NCBI GenBank assembly: GCA_002254285.1
Contig: NIUZ01000013.1
Span: 1 to 17,131, forward strand
Reading direction: 5' to 3'
DNA from: Bacteroidetes bacterium 4572_112
Lineage (GTDB): Bacteria; Bacteroidota; Bacteroidia; Bacteroidales; UBA1556
Length of the DNA: 17,131 bases
The translations under genes were made by a program, and so were the position numbers. Below, one piece after another: positions 6,294 to 13,110 of this stretch (the stretch's first letter is position 1; every line of letters starts with the position of its first letter). Under the pieces are notes generated by a model. The model did no database searches, was not told the origin of the DNA, and saw nothing but the letters and a program-made list of their open reading frames with translations.

Positions 6294-7190
6294 CTATTCC
6301 ATAGCTGCAGCCAGTGCAATAGACATATGCTTAGTATGTTCTGTATCACTTCTGCTAGTAAGAATAACAGGCACAGTAGCACCCATAATTACAGCAGCAG
6401 ATGTTGCTCCACCAAGGAAGTTAAGCGTTTTATACATAATATTTGCAGAGTATATATCTGGAGTAAGAATTAAATCCACCTCGCCAGCCACAGGGCTATC
6501 TATACCTTTATGATGAGCCGCTTCAGCAGAAACAGCATTATCAAGAGCCAAAGGACCATCAACAATACAGCCTGTTATTTGGTTGCGCTTATTCATCATT
6601 GTCATAAGGGCAGCATCGGTAGAAGGAACCATCTTTGGGTTCACAGTTTCCACAGCGCCAATTACAGCAACTTTAGGCTCTTTAATTCCTAAACGATGAA
6701 ATGCATCAACACCATTTTTAAGAATTGCAACCTTGTCAGCAAATTCTGGCTCTACATTAAGAGCAGCATCAGTAAGTCCAATTATTTTATGATAATATGG
6801 AGACTCAAAGAAAGCTACATGCGATAGAGTAGAACTTTTGCGAAGACCTTTTTCCTTATCAAGAACTGCTTTTAAGAATGGTCCCGAGCTAACTAATCCT
6901 TTCATAAGCACGTCAGCATTTCCCTTACGAATTTGCTCAACAGCCTTTACTGCAGCTTTATTAGGATTCATTTCCTCTATTATTTCAATTCCATCAAGAT
7001 TAAGACCTATCTCTTCAGATATTTTCTTAATTCCGTCAGTATCTCCTACCAAAACAGGGATTACAATATTCTGAGCCATAGCTTCTTTCAATGCCATTAG
7101 CACATGCTTATCAGCAGCAGCTGCTACAGCTACTTTTCGTGTTTTCTTCTGCTTTGCAACTTCTAGTATTTCTGATAACTTGGTAAACAT
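6294..7190 (-). CDS. ptb: phosphate butyryltransferase (phosphate acyltransferase family)
   Basis: This 298-aa cytoplasmic enzyme of the PTA/PTB family interconverts an acyl-CoA and an acyl phosphate, releasing CoA; with butyrate kinase this yields butyrate and ATP. Length and motifs fit Ptb: KKTRKVAVAAAADKHVL at the start, VLVGD near 50, ADVLMKGLVSSGPFLKAVL near 92-110, a LSHVAFFE segment, VAVIGAVETVNPKMVPSTDAA, DGPLALDNAVS, and a C-terminal FLGGATSAAVIMGATVPVILTSRSD that belongs to the CoA/phosphate site. True phosphate acetyltransferases share the fold, so acyl preference is inferred from overall resemblance. AAGGA sits about 6 nt before ATG, the clearest Shine-Dalgarno-like site in the window. 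There is no adjacent butyrate kinase; a terminator follows immediately. Confidence 0.88.
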   Translation of the reverse strand: MFTKLSEILEVAKQKKTRKVAVAAAADKHVLMALKEAMAQNIVIPVLVGDTDGIKKISEEIGLNLDGIEIIEEMNPNKAAVKAVEQIRKGNADVLMKGLVSSGPFLKAVLDKEKGLRKSSTLSHVAFFESPYYHKIIGLTDAALNVEPEFADKVAILKNGVDAFHRLGIKEPKVAVIGAVETVNPKMVPSTDAALMTMMNKRNQITGCIVDGPLALDNAVSAEAAHHKGIDSPVAGEVDLILTPDIYSANIMYKTLNFLGGATSAAVIMGATVPVILTSRSDTEHTKHMSIALAAAME

Positions 7191-7448
7191 ATTATTCCTT
7201 ATTTAAAGTTTATGATTCAATATTTTACAATAATAACCAATGCGATAATTACACAAACTAATATATCATATTGGTGATACAAAACTAGCTTTAATGTTGA
7301 AAAATAAAGCCTTATGACATACCCAATATTGACATAATTAATTGATATTTTACATCTAATTTCACTTATAAATGTATCAAATGTTTTATTCCAAATTACA
7401 CTCCATAATGCCTAAATTACTTAATTTCGCCATCTAAATATTATTATA
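7191..7448. other. 258-nt divergent intergenic region, ptb / rseC-like gene
   Basis: No gene or stable hairpin is seen. It should hold the promoters of both divergent genes, but I find only one-mismatch -7 candidates: TTAGTTTG on the minus strand near 7257-7264 and TAATTTCG on the plus strand at 7422-7429. Confidence 0.4.
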
Positions 7449-7877
7449 ATGGAAGTAAGTCAGAAATCAGAAATTAGTCATCAGGGCACTATTGAATCTA
7501 TTAAGGATAACGTCTTTAATGTAAGGATAATTACTATGGCATCATGCGTTTCGTGCTCGGCTAGTGGTACATGTAGCGCTGCTGATATTGCTGAAAAAAT
7601 TGTTGAGGTTGTAAAACCTACAAATACAAGTCATAAAATTGGTGATATGGTAACAATCGTACTAAATCAATCGATGGGACTTAAGGCTGTATTCTTGGGT
7701 TATGTAGCACCATTCTTGGTATTATTACTCACTCTTATTTTCATGCTTGCCTTAGGTTTTTCTGAAGGCATTGCTGGACTAACCTCATTAACCATGTTGG
7801 CTCCTTATTTCTTAGTCCTATATATTTATAAAGAAAAAATTAAGGAAAATTTTACATTCAAACTGAAGAATTATTAG
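7449..7877 (+). CDS. RseC/SoxR-reducing-system-like membrane protein
   Basis: This 142-aa protein of the RseC/MucC family has an N-terminal cytoplasmic domain with three cysteines (C33, C36, C42 in SCVSCSASGTC) that may bind metal or an iron-sulfur centre. Two transmembrane helices follow at about 77-102 and 103-125, then a short basic tail. Preceding strands (HQGTIESIKDNVFNVRI) and VEVVKP, IGDMVTIVLNQSMGLKAV match the family pattern. In many Bacteroidota the gene heads the rnf electron-transport operon; in gamma-proteobacteria RseC is linked to sigma-E control and RsxC-type reduction. Here no rnf gene follows within the window, so its partner system must be elsewhere. The 258-nt upstream gap contains only a weak promoter-like TAATTTCG at 7422-7429. 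Confidence 0.85.
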   Translation: MEVSQKSEISHQGTIESIKDNVFNVRIITMASCVSCSASGTCSAADIAEKIVEVVKPTNTSHKIGDMVTIVLNQSMGLKAVFLGYVAPFLVLLLTLIFMLALGFSEGIAGLTSLTMLAPYFLVLYIYKEKIKENFTFKLKNY

Positions 7878-7990
7878 AATTTATTAAAATTGAGTTTTCT
7901 TCAAAAATTTTACAAATTGTTAATAACTACATATTAAAACATAAGTGCGAGAAGCTATCTTTACGCTTTAAATGGCTTTCATTTTACACT

Positions 7991-9733
7991 ATGATTTATA
8001 AAATCTTTAAACAATATTTTCTCCAATTAAGTTTAATTTCTATCATAATGATAGTAAGCATATTAAGCTATGCACAAACCTTCAGAGAAGAGCATAAGCC
8101 TGATAAAGTTTTTGCTAAATATTGTCTAAGATACCATAATTATTACGACGGATTAAATGAGTTTGAAGGGCTATTAAAACTACATTCAAAAGATGATTAT
8201 TACCGTTGGGGAGTTGGCTATTGTCACCTTCAACTTAATATAGACAAGAGCAAAGCTATTCCATATTTCGAAGCAATAATAAATAAAGATGATGCTGACC
8301 CGAGTGTGTACTACGATTTGGGAGATGCATATTTGCAAACCAATAATTTAGAAAAAGCCGAGGAGGCATTTCTTAATTACATAAAATCAGGAATAAAAGA
8401 CGAGCATTTGATTAGTGCCAAAAGGCAACTGCAAATGATTAATAATGCCAAGCAAGCTTTCAACAATCCCATAAAAGTTAAAATTACAAATGCTGGGGTT
8501 AAAGTTAATACCGAATTTCCTGACTTCTCGCCTTATATCAATTCCACTGAAAAGTTTATGATTTTCTCAAGACAAGCATCCACAAATGCTGGCCGCTATC
8601 GTCATGAGGATGGATATTATACTAGTGATGTATATTATACAAATTTCAAGTTCGGCAAATGGTCTAAAGTACGCAGTTTTTCGTCAGTAATAAATTCTCC
8701 AGCTATAGAAAAAAACGGCTATCTATCAAAAAATGCTTCATACTTATATGTGTATAAAGAGGATTTGATGGGCAAACAAAAAAAACATATTATTTACAAT
8801 AAACGAGGTCGCTCATATGCTTATCCCATAGAATTGAAAATTGACGGCATGAATATGCAAGATATTAAATCCCTATCAATAAGCAATGACGGAAAGTGGA
8901 TAGTGTTTTCTGCACCTTCAAAATCTAACAATCGTGAGAATTTAGATTTATATTATTGCAGGCTTAAATCCAATGGTTTTTGGGGAGACCCTACGGCATT
9001 TGACTCTACCGTAAATACAATTTATAACGAATCCTTCCCGTATTTTACACCTAATAAAAACACTTTTGTTTTTGCATCGCAAGGGCACAATAGTATTGGT
9101 GGTTACGATTTATTTACTTCTAATATTATAGCGGATAGCAGTTTACATATTTCTAATATCACAAACATTGGATATCCTGTAAATACCTGTATGGATGACA
9201 AAACCATATCTTTTGCCGCAAATAATAGATATGCGTATATATCGGGATTAAGAGATGGTGGGCATGGAGATTTGGATATTTACAGAGTAGTTTTTGAGGA
9301 AGAAGCTGCTTTAATGACAGTAATTCATGGCAATGTTTTCAATCAAAATGAATTTAGCATGATGGATATTTTGAAAGCCGAAAATGACCATATCGATACT
9401 CTAAATTTCCCAATAAATAAAAAATACAAACGTTTATTACATAGGTCAAAAGATTCAACTGTGGCTCAGGAGTATTTGAAAAACAATTTAATCCCCTATA
9501 ATAAGCTTGATATTAATATTAATGTAATTGATAAAAACAATAATAAAGCTGTTGGCAATTTTATTGTAAAAGAGCGTGATGCTTCTTATTCAATAATTTT
9601 AAACCCTGGCGAGTATCGAATAACATTTTCTCGTAAAGGCTATGGGAAGGCCGTTTTTGACAACATAATAATTGAAGATTTTAATCTTAGGAATAGAAAT
9701 ATGGAAATGAATGTTTTATTAGAAAATATCTAG
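7991..9733 (+). CDS. PorE-like envelope protein: TPR, PD40 propeller and carboxypeptidase-regulatory-like domain
   Basis: This 580-aa protein has a signal peptide (residues 1-28, cleavage likely LSYA-Q; no lipobox cysteine). TPR-like helices cover about 37-150 (GLNEFEGLLKL, SKAIPYFEAII, PSVYYDLGDAYLQTNNLEKA). A WD40/PD40 beta-propeller spans about 170-435, with clear repeats SISNDGKWIVFSAPS, ESFPYFTPNKNTFVFASQG and GGHGDLDIYRV. A carboxypeptidase-regulatory/PEGA-like sandwich covers about 505-578 (LDININVIDKNNNKAVGNF, LNPGEYRITFSRKGYG). This order matches the T9SS-associated protein PorE and related 'OmpA family' proteins, except that the C-terminal OmpA peptidoglycan-binding domain is absent and the gene ends cleanly with a stop. 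It probably acts in the periplasm as a scaffold or cargo-binding protein. The tie to T9SS is inferred, not shown. Confidence 0.8.
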   Translation: MIYKIFKQYFLQLSLISIIMIVSILSYAQTFREEHKPDKVFAKYCLRYHNYYDGLNEFEGLLKLHSKDDYYRWGVGYCHLQLNIDKSKAIPYFEAIINKDDADPSVYYDLGDAYLQTNNLEKAEEAFLNYIKSGIKDEHLISAKRQLQMINNAKQAFNNPIKVKITNAGVKVNTEFPDFSPYINSTEKFMIFSRQASTNAGRYRHEDGYYTSDVYYTNFKFGKWSKVRSFSSVINSPAIEKNGYLSKNASYLYVYKEDLMGKQKKHIIYNKRGRSYAYPIELKIDGMNMQDIKSLSISNDGKWIVFSAPSKSNNRENLDLYYCRLKSNGFWGDPTAFDSTVNTIYNESFPYFTPNKNTFVFASQGHNSIGGYDLFTSNIIADSSLHISNITNIGYPVNTCMDDKTISFAANNRYAYISGLRDGGHGDLDIYRVVFEEEAALMTVIHGNVFNQNEFSMMDILKAENDHIDTLNFPINKKYKRLLHRSKDSTVAQEYLKNNLIPYNKLDININVIDKNNNKAVGNFIVKERDASYSIILNPGEYRITFSRKGYGKAVFDNIIIEDFNLRNRNMEMNVLLENI

Positions 9734-9766
9734 ATCTTTTACCATAAATATTATCGCATAATTTCT

Positions 9767-9774
9767 TATTTTTG
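9767..9774 (+). promoter_or_regulatory. -7 box (TATTTTTG) of the phoH-purC operon
   Basis: TATTTTTGCC is an exact TAnnTTTG match 18 nt before the chosen phoH ATG, with CTTTTACC about 25 nt upstream as a loose -33. Because this box contains the in-frame TTG at 9772, that codon cannot be the real phoH start if the promoter is used. Confidence 0.55.
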
Positions 9775-9792
9775 CCCACTAATAAATACTTT

Positions 9793-10743
9793 ATGAGTAA
9801 CGAAATTATTATAAAAATTGATAGTGCAAATCCAGTAGATTTTTTTGGTGTAAATCATATAAATCTTAAATTTGTTGAATCAGGATTTCCTGAACTAAAA
9901 ATTATTGCTCGCGGTGAAGAAATAAAAGCCTACGGCAATAGCGATTCACTTAAGGAGTTTGAGTGGATTATTAATAATTTATTGGAAACTTATAATCTTA
10001 AAGGAATTATTCGCGAGTCGGATATAAAAACCCTTTTGGGCTCTACTGAGCAAGAAAGCAATACAAGAATTGAGCTCGAAAAGAATACTCAGGTATTGGT
10101 TTATGGTCGATCGGGAAGAGTAATAAAAGCTCGCACAAAAAATCAGCAATTGATGGTTGATAGCATTCAGAAGAATGATATGCTTTTTGCCATAGGACCT
10201 GCTGGCACAGGAAAAACTTATACCGCAGTTGCACTAGCTGTAAAAGCTCTTAAAAACAGAGAGGTTCGTAGAATTGTCCTTACCCGCCCAGCGATAGAAG
10301 CTGGAGAAAGCCTTGGTTTTTTGCCTGGCGATATGAAAGACAAACTCGACCCATATATGCAGCCTCTTTATGATGCATTGCGCGATATGCTTCCCGAGTC
10401 GAAATTAGAAAAATATTTTGAAGAACGAACAATAGAAATTGCGCCTTTGGCATTTATGCGTGGACGTACCCTCGACCATGCTTTTGTAATACTTGACGAG
10501 GCTCAAAACACAACCTCCTCACAATTAAAAATGTTCCTTACAAGAATGGGTAAAGACGCCAAATTTGTAATTACTGGCGATATTACACAAATAGATTTAC
10601 CAAAGAATCAACATTCGGGTCTTTTACAAGCAGAGCGAATCCTACATCCTATTAAAGGAATAAAATTCGTAAAACTTGATCAAACCGATGTTGTAAGACA
10701 TAAAATAGTAACAAAAATTATTAACGCATACTCAAATATATAA
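9793..10743 (+). CDS. phoH: PhoH family ATPase (YbeZ type)
   Basis: This 316-aa cytoplasmic P-loop ATPase is associated in bacteria with RNA metabolism and ribosome maturation; its precise activity is not settled. The Walker A motif GPAGTGKT is at residues 135-142 and the Walker B FVILDEAQN at 231-239, with the family signatures TRPAIEAGESLGFLPGD (164-180) and ITGDITQIDLP (260-270). An N-terminal KH-like PhoH_N region with a VYGRSGRVIKART linker precedes the core. I start at ATG 9793; the frame is open to a TTG at 9772, but that codon overlaps a good promoter. The gene is followed after 1 nt by purC, a pairing I recall from other Bacteroidota. Confidence 0.93.
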   Translation: MSNEIIIKIDSANPVDFFGVNHINLKFVESGFPELKIIARGEEIKAYGNSDSLKEFEWIINNLLETYNLKGIIRESDIKTLLGSTEQESNTRIELEKNTQVLVYGRSGRVIKARTKNQQLMVDSIQKNDMLFAIGPAGTGKTYTAVALAVKALKNREVRRIVLTRPAIEAGESLGFLPGDMKDKLDPYMQPLYDALRDMLPESKLEKYFEERTIEIAPLAFMRGRTLDHAFVILDEAQNTTSSQLKMFLTRMGKDAKFVITGDITQIDLPKNQHSGLLQAERILHPIKGIKFVKLDQTDVVRHKIVTKIINAYSNI

Positions 10744-10744
10744 A

Positions 10745-11701
10745 ATGGCACAGTCAGTTATAAAAACTAAATTCAGCTTCCCTCGTCAAAAGGGACTTTA
10801 CGAAGGCAAAGTAAGAGACGTATATAATATCAATAACGAGCTATTGGCAATGATAGTTAGCGACAGGATTTCGGCATTTGATGTGGTACTGCCTAAAGGA
10901 ATTCCTTATAAAGGACAGGTACTAAACCAAATAGCAGCTAAGTTCTTAGATGCCACTGCTGACATCGTTCCTAATTGGAAAATTGCTACTCCAGATCCAA
11001 CAGTAACTATTGGCAAAAGATGTGAGCCGTTTCCTGTGGAAATGATTATCCGAGGTTACCTAACAGGTAGCTCATGGCGTTCGTACAAAAACGGATCGCG
11101 TAGCATCTCTGGAGTTTCTATTCCTGATGGCATGCGCGAGCATCAAGCATTCCCTGAGGCTATCATCACTCCTACTACCAAAGCTGATATGGGATATCAC
11201 GATGAGGATATTTCTAAAGAAGAAATTCTAAAGCAAGGATTGGTTAGCGCTGAGGATTATGCTAAGTTGGAAGAATATACAACTAAGCTATTTCAAAGAG
11301 GAACAGAAATAGCTGCCGAAAAAGGTCTTATTCTTGTTGATACCAAATACGAATTTGGTAAAATTGGTGACGAGATTTACCTAATCGACGAAATTCATAC
11401 TCCAGATTCATCACGCTACTTCTATGCTGAAGGATATCAAGAGCGATTTGACAAAGGTGAAAACCAAAAGCAGTTGTCAAAAGAATTTGTTCGCGAATGG
11501 TTAATGGAAAACGATTTTCAAGGTAAAGAAGGACAAAAACTTCCTGAAATGACCGACGAATTCGTAAATATGGTTTCCGAAAGATATATTGAGCTATACG
11601 AAATCATCACTGGCGAAAAATTCATTAAAGAAGATACCTTTGAAGTAAATGATCGTATTGAGAAAAATGTAACGTCTTTCTTAACTACATATTTCCGATA
11701 A
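10745..11701 (+). CDS. purC: phosphoribosylaminoimidazole-succinocarboxamide synthase
   Basis: This enzyme joins CAIR and aspartate using ATP to make SAICAR, a middle step of de novo purine synthesis. The 318-aa protein shows the ATP-binding start YEGKVRDVY (19-27), SDRISAFDVVLPKGIPYKG (39-57), the signature VEMIIRGYLTGSSWRSYK (98-115) and LVDTKYEFGKIGDEIYLIDEIHTPDSSRYF late in the chain, with all the usual charged residues. The length fits the longer SAICAR synthase class (about 300-320 aa) rather than the 237-aa E. coli form. It starts 1 nt after the phoH stop and is followed by a strong terminator, so it is the last gene of a two-gene unit. Other purine genes are not nearby. Confidence 0.96.
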   Translation: MAQSVIKTKFSFPRQKGLYEGKVRDVYNINNELLAMIVSDRISAFDVVLPKGIPYKGQVLNQIAAKFLDATADIVPNWKIATPDPTVTIGKRCEPFPVEMIIRGYLTGSSWRSYKNGSRSISGVSIPDGMREHQAFPEAIITPTTKADMGYHDEDISKEEILKQGLVSAEDYAKLEEYTTKLFQRGTEIAAEKGLILVDTKYEFGKIGDEIYLIDEIHTPDSSRYFYAEGYQERFDKGENQKQLSKEFVREWLMENDFQGKEGQKLPEMTDEFVNMVSERYIELYEIITGEKFIKEDTFEVNDRIEKNVTSFLTTYFR

Positions 11702-11722
11702 GTTCTAAAATTATATAAATAG

Positions 11723-11756
11723 AAAAGGCGATACTTGGTGGTATCGCCTTTTTTTT
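11723..11756 (+). terminator. intrinsic terminator after purC
   Basis: A perfect 12-bp stem AAAAGGCGATAC / GTATCGCCTTTT (arms 11723-11734 and 11741-11752) with a 6-nt loop is followed by T's to 11756, 22 nt after the purC stop codon. Confidence 0.93.
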
Positions 11757-11778
11757 GGTTAAATTTTATTGATAGAAT

Positions 11779-12338
11779 TTATCCTACTGCCCATTTTTTG
11801 GGGTTATTTATAATGTATTATGATATTCTATTATATGAACCTTCATCACGAATAATGTGATCATAATACCATGATTGCCATTGCCACATTGGATTAATTT
11901 TTTTTGCGTTTTTTGTTACACCAATTTTATAAGCACGAATAATTGATGCCAAATTTTTGGATTGTGGACCAAATTTGTTTTTTTTGTTGATGATGGTTGG
12001 TGCGGTGGTGACGGTGGTAGGTGCGCAAAATTTTGCACACCTACCATGTCACCATTATCATTTGTTTTATCAATAATTATAATACCATGTACATGATTTG
12101 GCATTACAACAAAATCGCCCAATTTTACAAATGGAAAATGCTGTGGTATTTCTAAGCAATATTTATCTGCAAAAAATCCAATTTCAGATAATTGCATTTT
12201 ACCATCTATAATTTTACCGAAAAAATGTTCCATATTCTGTGTACATATCGTAACAAAATATGCCCCATTCCATCCATAATCTCAAGATTGCAAACGGGTG
12301 GTCTGACTACGATATTTATTTCTGTATAGTTTTGACAT
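11779..12338 (-). pseudogene. RAYT-type (Y1, IS200-like) transposase pseudogene
   Basis: A nearly full-length REP-associated tyrosine transposase (about 186 codons if repaired) broken at three places. ATG at 12336-12338 starts MSKLYRNKYRSQTTRLQS; then TGA (12282-12284) replaces an expected tryptophan before DYGWNGAYFVTICTQN. The HUH metal-binding motif is intact (MPNHVHGIIII). A frameshift lies in or near the A8 run (plus-strand T8 near 11980-11990): adding one A restores NKFGPQSKNLASIIRAYKIG. Finally TAA (11818-11820) falls just before YIINNPKKW, whose tyrosine is the probable catalytic residue. RAYTs are single-copy, domesticated relatives of IS200 transposases that act on palindromic REP repeats. 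Two nonsense changes plus an indel mean it is inactive. A long inverted repeat sits inside it (separate entry). Confidence 0.85.
12007..12053. repeat. long imperfect palindrome inside the RAYT pseudogene
   Basis: The arms are GGTGAC..TGGTAGGTG and CACCTACCA..GTCACC around the perfect centre GCAAAATTTTGC. There is one C/A mismatch at 12024/12037 and a GG versus T bulge (12013-12014/12047). On the minus strand the centre encodes VGVQNFAHLP in the transposase reading frame. Such palindromes are the expected substrates of RAYT enzymes. Confidence 0.8.
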
Positions 12339-12493
12339 TGGGTAACTATTTGACTTATCGTTATATTTTTTTTGAAGACTTTTCCACTAATTTATTAGTG
12401 TGGTAAATTTAGTAAAAATCACAATAACAAAAAATGAAATAATTATTAGTGAAGGAACAGTATAAAACACAAATCAAAATATTTACACCAGAT
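12339..12493. other. intergenic stretch without a recognisable gene
   Basis: AT-rich DNA with a 7-bp inverted repeat CACTAAT-TT-ATTAGTG at 12385-12400 and one more ATTAGTG at 12445-12451. No open frame with family resemblance and no exact TAnnTTTG box is seen. Confidence 0.5.
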
Positions 12494-12529
12494 AAAAAAA
12501 GCTCTTACAAGTTAACCTTGTAAGAGCTT
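12494..12529 (-). terminator. intrinsic terminator after tRNA-Pro
   Basis: On the minus strand AAGCTCTTACAAG / CTTGTAAGAGCTT (plus-strand arms 12499-12511 and 12517-12529) forms a perfect 13-bp stem with a 5-nt loop, followed by a run of T's. It begins 12 nt after the tRNA 3' end. Confidence 0.92.
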
Positions 12530-12541
12530 GAATTTCAATCG

Positions 12542-12614
12542 TCGGAGTGACAAGACTTGAACTTGCGACCACTTGACCCCCAGTCAAGTACGCTACCAAC
12601 TGCGCCACACCCCG
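12542..12614 (-). tRNA. tRNA-Pro (anticodon GGG)
   Basis: The minus strand folds into a 73-nt cloverleaf: acceptor CGGGGTG / CACTCCG with one G-T pair, D arm GCGC-AGTTGGTA-GCGT, anticodon arm CTTGA-CTGGGGG-TCAAG with GGG at positions 34-36, variable TGGTC, T arm GCAAG-TTCAAGT-CTTGT, and discriminator A. The 3' CCA is not encoded (the next bases are CGA), so it must be added after transcription. It reads codons CCC and CCT. A terminator follows closely. Its leader and first 14 bases are repeated upstream. Confidence 0.95.
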
Positions 12615-12639
12615 ATATATTTTAGCATTAAAGACTATC
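12602..12639. repeat. 38-bp direct repeat, copy 1 (tRNA 5' end plus leader)
   Basis: It covers the first 13 bases of tRNA-Pro and the 25 bases before it (minus-strand view). It differs from the copy at 12683-12720 at a single base (12610 C versus 12691 G). The copies are 81 bp apart, about one tRNA-plus-spacer unit. Confidence 0.9.
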
Positions 12640-12695
12640 TTATGAGGGATAAAGTACACTACCTCCACGATAGGGATCGGGAGCGCCACAGCCCG
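12640..12695 (-). pseudogene. truncated tRNA-Pro-like remnant with inserted hairpin
   Basis: Read on the minus strand, it starts CGGGCTGTGGCGC like the tRNA, then has about 16-18 extra bases (TCCCGATCCCTATCGTGG, a small hairpin). It resumes with GGTAGTGTACTTTA, which matches GGTAGCGTACTTGA of the true tRNA at 12 of 14 bases, and then runs out before a T arm or 3' acceptor strand. It cannot fold as a tRNA. Confidence 0.55.
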
Positions 12696-12720
12696 ATATA
12701 TTTTAGCATTAAAGACTATC
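12683..12720. repeat. 38-bp direct repeat, copy 2 (tRNA 5' end plus leader)
   Basis: This is the second copy of the leader and tRNA 5' end, 37 of 38 bases identical to 12602-12639. It precedes the truncated tRNA-like remnant on the minus strand. Confidence 0.9.
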
Positions 12721-12880
12721 ATAAAAAGATAACCTTTGCTATCTTAATATTTCTATAAGTACAGATATCTATGCACTGCAAAAATACTTTTTTTTGCATA
12801 AAGTTTGCACGAATATTAGGTGCTTTTTTCAATAAATATCTAAATACACAAATCATTCTCACATTTTAACAAAAAAACAT

Positions 12881-12888
12881 TATATTTG
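12881..12888 (+). promoter_or_regulatory. -7 box (TATATTTG) for the DUF5668-like/DUF2147 genes
   Basis: TATATTTGC is an exact TAnnTTTG match 21 nt before the ATG at 12910. It predicts a short leader. The in-frame TTG at 12886 lies within the box and is therefore unlikely to be a start. Confidence 0.55.
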
Positions 12889-12909
12889 CTTGATATAAAA
12901 TCACAAAGC

Positions 12910-13110
12910 ATGACAGAAGAAAATTATAATAACGGAAATTATCCCAACAGAAATAATGACACTAGTTTAACAACTGGTATCATACTTATAACCTTAGGGG
13001 TATTATTTTTAGTATCGAAATATTTTCCACAAATTAATTTTGCAGATATATGGCCATTTCTTCTAATTGTGGTCGGCATTTTGATTATTTATCGAGGAAA
13101 GAAAAAATAA
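12910..13110 (+). CDS. small two-helix membrane protein, LiaI/LiaF-like TM region (DUF5668-like)
   Basis: This 66-aa protein has an asparagine-rich polar N-terminus (MTEENYNNGNYPNRNNDTS). Two transmembrane helices lie at about 22-40 (TGIILITLGVLFLVSKYF) and 46-62 (IWPFLLIVVGILIIYRG), separated by a short loop, and the chain ends in lysines. The WPFLLIVVGI helix and spacing resemble the LiaI-LiaF-like transmembrane region found in cell-envelope stress proteins; no further domain is present. The start is ATG 12910, because the open frame upstream to TTG 12886 overlaps the promoter. DUF2147 follows 49 nt later with no clear terminator between, so they are probably cotranscribed. The specific role is unknown. 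Confidence 0.75.
   Translation: MTEENYNNGNYPNRNNDTSLTTGIILITLGVLFLVSKYFPQINFADIWPFLLIVVGILIIYRGKKK

Noticed and set aside
6294..7190. Phosphate acetyltransferase (pta)
   Set aside because: Length and overall resemblance fit Ptb better, though acyl specificity cannot be proved from sequence.
11916..12233. Intact 105-aa protein
   Set aside because: The N- and C-terminal parts of a RAYT are recognisable in the flanks, so this is only the middle of a broken gene.
12385..12400. CACTAAT-TT-ATTAGTG inverted repeat as an operator or terminator
   Set aside because: The stem is AT-rich and weak, with no T run and no gene directly served by it.
12602..12720. Direct repeats considered as a CRISPR array or att sites
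   Set aside because: There are only two copies and no further repeats. No integrase or cas gene is near, and one copy overlaps a tRNA in a way that fits duplication better.
12483..12758. Open frames on both strands with repeated peptide PIYFSIKDY
   Set aside because: They are translations of the tRNA-Pro region and its 38-bp direct repeat, not genes.
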